Origin: JAFGSZ01 sp964492185 | GTDB taxonomy: Bacteria > Bacteroidota > Bacteroidia > Bacteroidales > UBA10428 | Reading direction: 5' to 3' | Length of the DNA: 25,887 nt | Assembly (NCBI GenBank): GCA_964492185.1 | Contig: CAZBJH010000037.1 | Span: 1-25,887, forward strand | Shown: positions 8,765 to 16,338 of the stretch, piece after piece | How the letters are laid out: each line of letters begins with the position of its first letter | Numbering within the stretch: position 1 is the first letter of the stretch | Notes under the pieces: generated by a model | Seen by the model: only the letters and a program-made list of their open reading frames with translations | Databases searched by the model: none | What the model was told of the DNA's origin: nothing | Made by a program: the position numbers and the translations under genes

Positions 8765-9478
8765 TTATCCGAACTTTCCCCACAAGGGTTCATTCGCGGG
8801 AGGATTAGCCCTGATAGTGAGCAACTCACCTTTCACAGGATGGATAAATTCAATCTTTGAAGCATGGAGACTGATACCGCCATTGGGATTTGAACGGTCA
8901 TACCCGTATTTAAGGTCCCCTCTTACCGGGCAACCGATATAAGCCAGCTGTGCCCTTATCTGGTGATGCCTGCCGGTATAAAGCTGTATTTGCAGCAGGT
9001 AATAATTATGTGATCTCCCGGCAATCTCATATTTCATCCTGGCTTCTTTGGATCCCGGCATCTCTATCTCATGACAATATGATTTGTTTTGTTTCCCGTT
9101 TTTAATAAGGTAATGTATAAGCTCATCAGACGATTTTGGAGGTTTGTTCTTTACAATGGCATGGTACTCTTTGCCAATTTTTCCTGACCGGAACATTTCG
9201 TTTAAACGTGATAAGGACTTCCCGGTACGGGCAAAGAGCACAACACCGCTAACAGGCCGGTCGAGCCGGTGAGAAACACCCAGGTACACATTGCCGGGTT
9301 TATTATATTTTTCTTTCAGATAGGCTTTTAACCGCTCATTTAATGCAGGATCGCCGGTAATATCCTGCTGTACAAGATCACTGTTGCTTTTGTTAACAGC
9401 AATCAGATGGTTGTCTTCATAGAGTATTTCCGGTATGCCGCCTGTCATATGCAACTGATCAGTATTGCTCTTTCTCAT
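8765..9478 (-). CDS. RluA-family RNA pseudouridine synthase
   Basis: Isomerises specific uridines in rRNA or tRNA to pseudouridine. The catalytic motif HRLDRPVSG carries the nucleophile Asp73, and the substrate-loop segment GRHHQIRAQLAYIGCPVRGD is typical of the RluA/RluC/RluD group. At 237 residues it lacks an N-terminal S4 domain, so it is a short, single-domain member. The start overlaps the end of panB by 20 nt. An internal ATG at 9448 (MTGGIPEILYEDNHLIAVNK) would remove the overlap and still keep the whole catalytic domain, so the exact start is uncertain. The target uridine cannot be assigned. Confidence 0.92.
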   Translation of the reverse strand: MRKSNTDQLHMTGGIPEILYEDNHLIAVNKSNSDLVQQDITGDPALNERLKAYLKEKYNKPGNVYLGVSHRLDRPVSGVVLFARTGKSLSRLNEMFRSGKIGKEYHAIVKNKPPKSSDELIHYLIKNGKQNKSYCHEIEMPGSKEARMKYEIAGRSHNYYLLQIQLYTGRHHQIRAQLAYIGCPVRGDLKYGYDRSNPNGGISLHASKIEFIHPVKGELLTIRANPPANEPLWGKFG

Positions 9479-10274
9479 TCGGAAAATCGCGGGTTCTCAC
9501 ATCATTAATGTATCCTTCCACAGCCCCCTTGATCTCCATATAAAGATTATGATAGCGGCGCAAAAAGCGTGGTGAAAATTCCTGGGTAATTCCAAGCATA
9601 TCATGAAGAACAAGCACCTGGCCGTCAACATGGGGGCCTGCTCCTATTCCGATCATCGGGATCTTCAGTTCTTTACTGACCTGCTCACCAAGCTTCGCGG
9701 GTATCTTCTCCAGCACTATACTGAAACACCCCAATTGTTCAAGCAGATGGGCATCGCTAATAAGCTTTTCGGCCTCTTCATCTTCACGTGCCCTTACAAT
9801 ATAGGTGCCAAATTTATGTATGGACTGCGGTGTAAGGCCCAGATGTCCCATCACCGGTATGCCGGCTGATAATATCCGTGTGACAGATTCCCTTATCTCT
9901 TCGCCTCCTTCCAACTTGACCGCCCCTGCACCTGTTTCCTTCATTATCCGAATAGAGGAAAGCAACGCTTCTTTCGAATTACCCTGGTAAGTCCCGAAAG
10001 GAAGATCAACAACCACCAAAGCGCGACTGACGCCATTTACCACCGAAGTGGCATGGTAGATCATATTATCCAGGGTAATGGGCAGTGTTGTATCATATCC
10101 GGCCATCACATTGGATGCCGAATCACCAACAAGGATGACATCCACTCCGGCATTATCAAGTATCCTGGCCATTGAATAATCATAGGCAGTTAACATGGCT
10201 ATCTTTTCACCCCTTAATTTCATTTCATTGAGTACGTGGGTGGTTACTTTTCTTATTTTTGATTGTTTTGACAT
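9459..10274 (-). CDS. panB: 3-methyl-2-oxobutanoate hydroxymethyltransferase (ketopantoate hydroxymethyltransferase)
   Basis: First committed step of pantothenate and CoA synthesis: adds a hydroxymethyl group from 5,10-methylene-tetrahydrofolate to 2-oxoisovalerate. The TIM-barrel enzyme is 271 residues, the usual length. Visible features are the metal-binding Asp51 (ILVGDS) and Asp90 (VVVDLPFGTY), Lys120 and Glu122 (AVKLEGG), GHLGLTPQS (143-151), catalytic-type Glu189 (IVLEKIPAKL), and IGIGAGPHVDGQVLVLHD near the C-terminus. It overlaps the pseudouridine synthase gene downstream by 20 nt. A 167-bp repeat begins 11 nt upstream of its start codon, so the native promoter has been displaced or lies inside the repeat. 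Confidence 0.96.
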   Translation of the reverse strand: MSKQSKIRKVTTHVLNEMKLRGEKIAMLTAYDYSMARILDNAGVDVILVGDSASNVMAGYDTTLPITLDNMIYHATSVVNGVSRALVVVDLPFGTYQGNSKEALLSSIRIMKETGAGAVKLEGGEEIRESVTRILSAGIPVMGHLGLTPQSIHKFGTYIVRAREDEEAEKLISDAHLLEQLGCFSIVLEKIPAKLGEQVSKELKIPMIGIGAGPHVDGQVLVLHDMLGITQEFSPRFLRRYHNLYMEIKGAVEGYINDVRTRDFPNEKEQY

Positions 10275-10284
10275 AATAAATAAT

Positions 10285-10451
10285 TATTGTCTGTCCATAA
10301 AGTCCCATTTGCCGCGTTACGCTTGTCCGAAAATTGCTCTTTTACGACTAGTAAACTCCGCGTTTTCGGACCGCGCGAGCCTTGCAAATGCAACCTTCTG
10401 AACAGACACATGTACGGTTAAACATTTTGACTACTTTATAGACTAACTCTA
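10285..10451 (+). repeat. 167-bp MITE-like repeat, copy 1 (between panB and dnaK)
   Basis: This matches 12608-12774 in the same orientation, by eye about 90% identical over the first 140 nt and exactly the same length. It begins TATTGTCTGT and ends AACTCTA. Both copies have TA at each end. Internal inverted repeats are CATTTGC (10306-10312) with GCAAATG (10384-10390), and GTCCGAAAA (10325-10333) with TTTTCGGAC (10363-10371), so the unit can fold into one long imperfect hairpin. It has no coding capacity. The remaining stretch to dnaK (10452-10676) is AT-rich with nothing recognisable. Confidence 0.8.
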
Positions 10452-10676
10452 GTCCCCGGTACAAAGTTGATAAATATAATGACATTAAAGCTTCTCACCC
10501 TGAAAAATTTTCCAGTAAAATTTGCCAATGCTGCCTTTTTGTCACAATCTTCACAATTTTTCTGCATTTTCTTTGCAGGAATATCCGAAATAATGACAGA
10601 AAATGACAATGGCATAATCATTGACTAAATAAATGCAAAAATTGAATATACATTAATCATAAAAAAATAGTATAAC

Positions 10677-12596
10677 ATGGGTAAAATAATAGGTATTGAT
10701 TTAGGGACCACTAACTCTTGTGTAGCAGTAATGGAGGCAAATGAGCCTGTTGTTATTCCTAACAGTGAAGGCAAGAGGACAACTCCTTCAATGGTAGCAT
10801 TTATTGAAAACGGTGAACGCAAGGTTGGAGATCCCGCGAAACGACAAGCAATCACAAATCCGGAAAAAACAATATCTTCTATTAAGAGGTTCATGGGGGA
10901 AACTTTTGATAAAGTCCAGACCGAGATCAACCGGGTACCTTATAAAGTAATAAAGGGAGAGAATAATACCCCCAGGGTGGAAATAGAAAAACGAAAATAT
11001 ACCCCGCAGGAGATCTCAGCAATGATCCTGCAAAAAATGAAAAAAACGGCTGAAGATTACCTGGGACAGGAAGTGACGGAAGCAGTGATCACGGTACCTG
11101 CCTATTTTAGTGACTCACAGCGCCAGGCTACAAAAGAAGCCGGAGAAATATCCGGACTTAAAGTAAAAAGGATCATTAACGAGCCTACTGCCGCATCACT
11201 GGCATACGGACTGGACAAAAAGAGCAAAGACATGAAAATTGCTGTTTTTGACCTTGGTGGAGGAACATTCGATATTTCTATCCTTGAACTGGGTGACGGC
11301 GTTTTTGAAGTGAAATCCACCAACGGCGACACGCATCTCGGGGGGGACGATTTTGACGAAGTGATCATAAACTGGCTGGCTGAAGAATTTAAGAAAGATG
11401 AGGGACTTGACCTGCGAAAAGATCCTATGGCTTTGCAGCGTTTGAAAGAAGCATCAGAAAAAGCAAAAGTAGAACTTTCAAGTGCAACATCAACAGAAAT
11501 AAATCTTCCCTATATAATGCCGGTTGACGGTGTACCCAAACACCTTGTAAAAACCCTTTCACGGGCAAAATTTGAAAGCCTGTCCGATAAGCTTATCCAA
11601 CGCACTATCGAACCGTGTAAGAAAGCGCTTAAAGACTCCGGGTTAAGCAACAATGAGATTGACGAAGTTATCCTGGTGGGTGGTTCAACAAGGATACCTG
11701 CTATCCAGGAAGTAGTGGAAAAGTTCTTTGGCAGAAAGCCATCCAAAGGAGTAAATCCTGATGAAGTTGTTGCTGTCGGTGCTGCTATACAGGGAGGCGT
11801 GCTTACCGGTGAAGTGAAAGATGTACTCCTGCTTGATGTAACCCCGCTGTCATTAGGTATTGAAACAATGGGCGGAGTGTTCACAAAGCTCATAGAGTCA
11901 AATACCACGATACCGACACGGAAAACGGAAACATTCACCACGGCTGCAGACAATCAGCCTTCGGTTGAGATACACGTATTGCAGGGTGAACGTCCGATGG
12001 CACAAGGAAATAAAACGATCGGCAGGTTCCATCTCGATGGTATACCACCTGCACCAAGGGGAGTTCCCCAGATTGAAGTTACATTCGACATTGATGCAAA
12101 TGGTATTCTTAATGTTTCTGCAAAAGATAAAGGAACAGGGAAAGAACAAAGCATACGTATCGAAGCTTCATCAGGCCTTACAGAAGATGAGATCAAAAAA
12201 ATGAAGGAAGAAGCAAAGGCAAATGAAGCTGAAGACCAGAAACAAAAGGAAAAAATCGATAAGATGAATGCTGCCGACAGCCTGATCTTCCAGACTGAAA
12301 AACAGCTTAAAGAATTTGGCGATAAGCTTCCCGCTGATAAGAAAGAGCCAATAGAAAAAGCCTTAAGCAGTCTGAAAGAAGCACACAAGAGCCAGGATCT
12401 GGAAGCTATCGATAAAGCCACAGCCGAACTGAACTCGGTATGGCAGAGTGCCTCGGAAGAAATGTATAAAGCAAGCCAGCAAGCCCAGGGCGCGGAAGCG
12501 CGGGGTGGCAGTGAAAGCCAACAGGACAAAGGATCCGGTGGCGGTGGCGATGACGACCAGGAAGTAACGGATGTCGACTTCGAGGAAGTAAAATAA
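10677..12596 (+). CDS. dnaK: Molecular chaperone DnaK (Hsp70)
   Basis: ATP-driven chaperone that folds and refolds cytosolic proteins with DnaJ and GrpE. The nucleotide-binding domain (about 1-380) shows IGIDLGTTNSCVAVME (5-20), the phosphate loop VFDLGGGTFDISIL and VILVGGSTRIPAIQEVV. The substrate-binding domain follows (LLLDVTPLSLGIETMGGVFT), then the helical lid. The tail is glycine-rich and ends in EVTDVDFEEVK, the typical bacterial DnaK C-terminus. Its 639 residues are the usual length. The gene stands alone: neither dnaJ nor grpE is adjacent. I see no CIRCE element upstream. The gene sits between two direct 167-bp repeats, and its terminator lies beyond the second. Confidence 0.98.
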   Translation: MGKIIGIDLGTTNSCVAVMEANEPVVIPNSEGKRTTPSMVAFIENGERKVGDPAKRQAITNPEKTISSIKRFMGETFDKVQTEINRVPYKVIKGENNTPRVEIEKRKYTPQEISAMILQKMKKTAEDYLGQEVTEAVITVPAYFSDSQRQATKEAGEISGLKVKRIINEPTAASLAYGLDKKSKDMKIAVFDLGGGTFDISILELGDGVFEVKSTNGDTHLGGDDFDEVIINWLAEEFKKDEGLDLRKDPMALQRLKEASEKAKVELSSATSTEINLPYIMPVDGVPKHLVKTLSRAKFESLSDKLIQRTIEPCKKALKDSGLSNNEIDEVILVGGSTRIPAIQEVVEKFFGRKPSKGVNPDEVVAVGAAIQGGVLTGEVKDVLLLDVTPLSLGIETMGGVFTKLIESNTTIPTRKTETFTTAADNQPSVEIHVLQGERPMAQGNKTIGRFHLDGIPPAPRGVPQIEVTFDIDANGILNVSAKDKGTGKEQSIRIEASSGLTEDEIKKMKEEAKANEAEDQKQKEKIDKMNAADSLIFQTEKQLKEFGDKLPADKKEPIEKALSSLKEAHKSQDLEAIDKATAELNSVWQSASEEMYKASQQAQGAEARGGSESQQDKGSGGGGDDDQEVTDVDFEEVK

Positions 12597-12607
12597 TGGA
12601 AACTAAG

Positions 12608-12774
12608 TAGTGTCTGTCCATAAAGTCCCATTTGCCGCGTTACGCTTGTCCTGAAATTGCTCATTTACGACTTGTAAACTACGCATTTTCGGACTGCGCG
12701 AGCCTTGCAAATGAATCTTAATGAACAGGCACATGGCCGGTTAAACATTTTGCCGGATTAATAAACAGACTCTA
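12608..12774 (+). repeat. 167-bp MITE-like repeat, copy 2 (just after dnaK)
   Basis: Second copy of the 10285-10451 repeat, same strand, beginning 12 nt after the dnaK stop codon. Its ends form a 9-of-10 terminal inverted repeat: TAGTGTCTGT (12608-12617) and ACAGACTCTA (12765-12774). Flanking TA dinucleotides would fit a TA-targeting element, but no intact target duplication can be proven from one locus. Confidence 0.8.
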
Positions 12775-12784
12775 AATAAAAAAG

Positions 12785-12817
12785 AAGGTTGCCATGGAAA
12801 TGGCAGCCTTTTTTTTT
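12785..12817 (+). terminator. Rho-independent terminator of dnaK
   Basis: The stem AAGGTTGCCAT (12785-12795) pairs with ATGGCAGCCTT (12800-12810) with one G-U pair, a GGAA loop and a run of T to 12817. It is 188 nt past the dnaK stop because the repeat lies between. The remaining 150 nt up to the next gene are AT-rich; a near-consensus -7 box (TATAATTTG, one base too long) lies near 12934-12942. Confidence 0.85.
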
Positions 12818-12968
12818 ATTCTGATTACAGCATAAAAACCTGCCTTTGCTAACCCAAACCCACTGTTTACTAATTTAGGGTTAATACTCGTCAAAAAAAT
12901 AGTTATTTATTTTATTAAAATTTAATACTTTTATAATTTGTATATTATTAATCAACCAAAACTATCCT

Positions 12969-15386
12969 ATGAAAAAACCATCTTACAAGATCACCTTACT
13001 GAAAAAATATTTCAGGAAATTCTGTAATCTTCATTCACGCCTCAAACAGCTAATACAGAATGGCGACTTCTTCAACATGCCTGTTGAATTCCGGAACCGT
13101 ATGATCAGAAGGCTTCAATTGTACTACAAACGCCTAACCCGGATGCCGGATAAACAAAAACTAAGATGGGCCACGGCAGCTTTAACTTTAATCCTGACTG
13201 CTTCAACCCTGCATGCAGGATTCACTGATCCCGTAAAACTTACCGGTTTCCGGGTTAATACAGATGCAGCTCCTGCATTTGTTGACCTGGATGATGATGA
13301 CGACCTTGACATTGTTGTGGGCGACAGCACAGGTGTATTGAATTATTTCGAAAACAGAAATGATCAGTACTTTCAACTCACCGGCACGGATAATCCTTTT
13401 AACGGTATTGACAAAGGAAAATACGCGAAACCGGCATTTGCCGATGTGGATGATGATGGTGATTTGGATCTGCTTTATGGAGAGTACGGTGGCGGAGTGT
13501 ACTATTACCGGAACAATGCCGGTTCATTCACAGAGATTACCGGTGTAGGAAATCCCTTTGACGGAATTGACCCCGGGGGATTTGCCAGCCCGTTCTTTGC
13601 CGATGTGGATGACGATGGCGATCCGGACCTTTTAATCGGGGAATTGATGGGTGTGATCTATTACTGGGAAAATGACGGGGGAACATTTACCGAACAAACA
13701 GACGCGGATAATCCTTTTAACGGAATCGATGTTGGTACCAGGGCAGTTCCCTATATGATGGATTATGATAATGACGGGGACCTTGACCTGTTTGTCGGGG
13801 ATAAATACGGAACCCTCTCCTATTTCGAAAATGATGGTGGCACATTTACGAAACTTACGGGCGGGGATAATCCCTTATCAGAAGTAGTCCCCGATACAGC
13901 ATGTGCACCTGTTTTAATGGATGTGGATATTGACAATGATCTTGACCTGGTGCTGGGAGATGGGTCTTTTGACTATTTGCGCTATTTCGAAAATGAAGAA
14001 GGCAGCTATAATGAAAAACGGGGAACATTAAATCCATTTGAAGGAATATGGGTCGGATCAGCAGCTGCCCCGGTACTGGCTGACCTGGATGATGATGGTG
14101 ACAATGATATGATAATCAGCAATATATTCGGAGAATTATTTTACTATGAAAATGTAAATGGAGATTTTATCCCGGTACAGGAAGTGGATAATCCTTTCAG
14201 CGGGTTAGTGCCCGGTACTTATGCCACCCCGTTTATTGCTGATGAAGACGGGGACGGCGATCTTGATCTTCTGGCAGGAATTTCGGATGGAACTATCGTA
14301 TATTATATTAATGACGGGGGCTCGTATGTTGAGCTTACCGGAACTAACAATCCCTTTAACGATATTGATATAGGCGGCTATGCAGCTCCTTTTATGATTG
14401 ATTACGACGGAGAAGGAGATCTTGATCTTTTTATCGGGAACAATGCAGGTACGATAAGCTATTATAAAAATGTTGAAGGGAATTATGTTGAACAAACCGG
14501 AGCGAATAATCCCTGTGATGGTATCGATGTCGGAACTTTTTCAAGGCCTTACTTTATCGATTATGATGATGACGATGATCTTGATATTTTCATTGGGTCT
14601 GATTCTTCGGATGATGTTAAATATTACGAAAATGACGGGGGAAGCTTTGTAGAACGCACCGGAACGGATAATCCATTAAGCGAGGTATCTGCAAATTATC
14701 CGGCAATTTATTTTAACGATACGGATGGAGATGGGGATAAAGATTTTTATGTCGGCCATTACAATGGCAATATCTTCTATTATGAATACCTGACACCGGA
14801 AGTTACAACAAATCCTTCTTCCGGACTTACCACTACAGAAGAAGGAGGTACTGCCATATTTAACGTTGTACTGAGCAGTGAACCCACTCACAATGTTATA
14901 ATCAATGTAAACAGTACAACAACTACCGAGGGTACGGCAGATCCAAACTCAATAACATTTACACCGGCCAACTGGTCTGACCAGCAATCAATTACTATCA
15001 CCGGTGTGGATGATGACACAGACGACGGGGACCAGGTATACCATATCACACTGACAGCATCAAGCGATGATAGCGAATACGATGGAATAACAATCAATGA
15101 TGTTGAAGTGACCAATATCGATAATGATGATCCGTCTTCCATTCCTGATCCGGACGCACTACCTGAAATTAATGTATTTTCAGTTGACAACCGCCTTATT
15201 ATTGAGGCTGGAAACACCCTTGTTGAAAAAGTTGAAATATATGATATTTCAGGTACCCGTGTAGCATACAGTGAAATAAATTCAACAGGGAAAACTGAAA
15301 TGGCGATAGCTGATATTCATAAAGGTATATACATTATCAAGGTTTTCAGCACTTCAGGAATTACTACTGAAAAAGTGGTTTTCTGA
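12969..15386 (+). CDS. T9SS-secreted FG-GAP/VCBS repeat protein with Calx-beta-like domain
   Basis: Predicted surface or secreted protein of 805 residues. A hydrophobic signal segment (LRWATAALTLILTASTLHA, about 65-83) is preceded by 64 mostly basic residues, far longer than a normal signal-peptide n-region. Ten repeats of about 50-57 residues follow (about 100-600), each with an Asp-rich calcium-binding loop such as DVDDDGDLDLL, then YYxNDGGSF and NPFNGID, as in integrin-like FG-GAP/VCBS beta-propellers. A Calx-beta-like domain covers about 610-720. The C-terminus (about 735-805, with KVEIYDISGTRV and KGIYIIKVF) is a type A T9SS sorting domain. An internal ATG at 13143 would give a conventional signal peptide, so the start is open to question. 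The ligand is unknown; adhesion or polysaccharide binding is plausible. Confidence 0.88.
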   Translation: MKKPSYKITLLKKYFRKFCNLHSRLKQLIQNGDFFNMPVEFRNRMIRRLQLYYKRLTRMPDKQKLRWATAALTLILTASTLHAGFTDPVKLTGFRVNTDAAPAFVDLDDDDDLDIVVGDSTGVLNYFENRNDQYFQLTGTDNPFNGIDKGKYAKPAFADVDDDGDLDLLYGEYGGGVYYYRNNAGSFTEITGVGNPFDGIDPGGFASPFFADVDDDGDPDLLIGELMGVIYYWENDGGTFTEQTDADNPFNGIDVGTRAVPYMMDYDNDGDLDLFVGDKYGTLSYFENDGGTFTKLTGGDNPLSEVVPDTACAPVLMDVDIDNDLDLVLGDGSFDYLRYFENEEGSYNEKRGTLNPFEGIWVGSAAAPVLADLDDDGDNDMIISNIFGELFYYENVNGDFIPVQEVDNPFSGLVPGTYATPFIADEDGDGDLDLLAGISDGTIVYYINDGGSYVELTGTNNPFNDIDIGGYAAPFMIDYDGEGDLDLFIGNNAGTISYYKNVEGNYVEQTGANNPCDGIDVGTFSRPYFIDYDDDDDLDIFIGSDSSDDVKYYENDGGSFVERTGTDNPLSEVSANYPAIYFNDTDGDGDKDFYVGHYNGNIFYYEYLTPEVTTNPSSGLTTTEEGGTAIFNVVLSSEPTHNVIINVNSTTTTEGTADPNSITFTPANWSDQQSITITGVDDDTDDGDQVYHITLTASSDDSEYDGITINDVEVTNIDNDDPSSIPDPDALPEINVFSVDNRLIIEAGNTLVEKVEIYDISGTRVAYSEINSTGKTEMAIADIHKGIYIIKVFSTSGITTEKVVF

Positions 15387-15405
15387 AAATACCCTGTAAA
15401 GACAT

Positions 15406-15434
15406 AATAAAGCCGGCTAAAAACCGGCTTTATT
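15406..15434. terminator. Bidirectional terminator between convergent genes
   Basis: A perfect 11-bp stem AATAAAGCCGG (15406-15416) / CCGGCTTTATT (15424-15434) with a 7-nt loop. A-rich and T-rich flanks allow it to serve the FG-GAP gene on the plus strand and the acetyltransferase gene on the minus strand. Confidence 0.8.
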
Positions 15435-15446
15435 ATTAAAATACAG

Positions 15447-16238
15447 TCAATTCAATATTTTACGTGAAATAAAAACCTGAATGTGCTTTTTTACGTACTT
15501 CCTGCCCAGCCTGTTATATATTTTCATCATTTCACCGTTATCAGTGTTAATTACCCAGCGTGCAAGTGGTATTTCCAATCTCAATTGTTCTTCAAAGGAT
15601 TTTCTGATCAGGGCAATTCCGTATCCACGTTCCCTGTTATCGGGAAATAAAAATAAATTATTGTATTCAACACAATTTGGTGCAATATGATAAGCCAGAT
15701 TCCAGCCAATAAGCCTGCTATCTTTGGTCAGGAAATAACTGGCAGGCAAAAATACATGTTCATGATGCTGTAATGGATTAAATTCAACAGGAATCCTGCT
15801 TACCTCCATAATATGCTTCAATTGTTCTTCATATTCATCCGGCAAATCCTTCCGGTTGATCAGGGAAAGATTTGAAGGAAGATAATGATCCGGCCATGGC
15901 ACCTTTAAATAATCATGAATATCTGCTTCAGCTATAATTCTTGCTACATATGGCAATTCCCATCCCCTTCTCTCAATCATTTTTTTCACTGTTTCAAAAT
16001 TTTTCCATTCATCCCTCAAACGTACCTGCATAAAACGGAATTTATTACTTTTCAAATGCTTTTCCATTATTTCCAGCATTTGTGAGCCTATACCCCTGTT
16101 ACGTTCATCGGGCAAAACGAACAAGGAAAACAGTTCGGAAACACCATTTGATCCGGTATCTGCCAGCATTGCCCCGATAAGCTTTTTACCTCTCAGCGCC
16201 AGCACTGCGATACAGGGTTCATGCAGATTCATAGAAAT
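15447..16238 (-). CDS. Tandem GNAT-family acetyltransferase, N-terminus lost in assembly gap
   Basis: The 264 visible residues contain two GNAT (acetyl-CoA-dependent N-acetyltransferase) halves. The first has the motif A region LFVLPDERNRGIGSQMLEIME. The second has LFLFPDNRERGYGIALIRKSFEE near the C-terminus, and the end ARWVINTDNGEMMKIYNRLG is the usual asparagine-containing GNAT strand-helix. The reading frame runs into the 100-N gap, so the first beta-strands and the start are missing. Apparent continuation on the far side of the gap is only the antisense of the neighbouring gene. The acceptor substrate is unknown. The gene is divergent from the TIGR03032-like gene, and any shared promoter region lies in the gap. 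Confidence 0.82.
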   Translation of the reverse strand: MSMNLHEPCIAVLALRGKKLIGAMLADTGSNGVSELFSLFVLPDERNRGIGSQMLEIMEKHLKSNKFRFMQVRLRDEWKNFETVKKMIERRGWELPYVARIIAEADIHDYLKVPWPDHYLPSNLSLINRKDLPDEYEEQLKHIMEVSRIPVEFNPLQHHEHVFLPASYFLTKDSRLIGWNLAYHIAPNCVEYNNLFLFPDNRERGYGIALIRKSFEEQLRLEIPLARWVINTDNGEMMKIYNRLGRKYVKKHIQVFISRKILN

Positions 16239-16338
16239 NNNNNNNNNNNNNNNNNNNNNNNNNNNNNNNNNNNNNNNNNNNNNNNNNNNNNNNNNNNNNN
16301 NNNNNNNNNNNNNNNNNNNNNNNNNNNNNNNNNNNNNN
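16239..16338. other. Assembly gap of 100 N
   Basis: Exactly 100 N is the conventional length for a scaffold gap of unknown size. Both flanking genes run into it with their 5' ends missing. Confidence 0.99.

Noticed and set aside
10452..10676. CIRCE or other heat-shock operator before dnaK
   Set aside because: No TTAGCACTC-N9-GAGTGCTAA type repeat and no exact TAnnTTTG box could be found.
11954..12664. Minus-strand open frame of 236 codons opposite dnaK
   Set aside because: It is serine- and leucine-rich antisense of the Lys/Glu-rich dnaK C-terminus, and it enters the repeat. This is a typical shadow frame.
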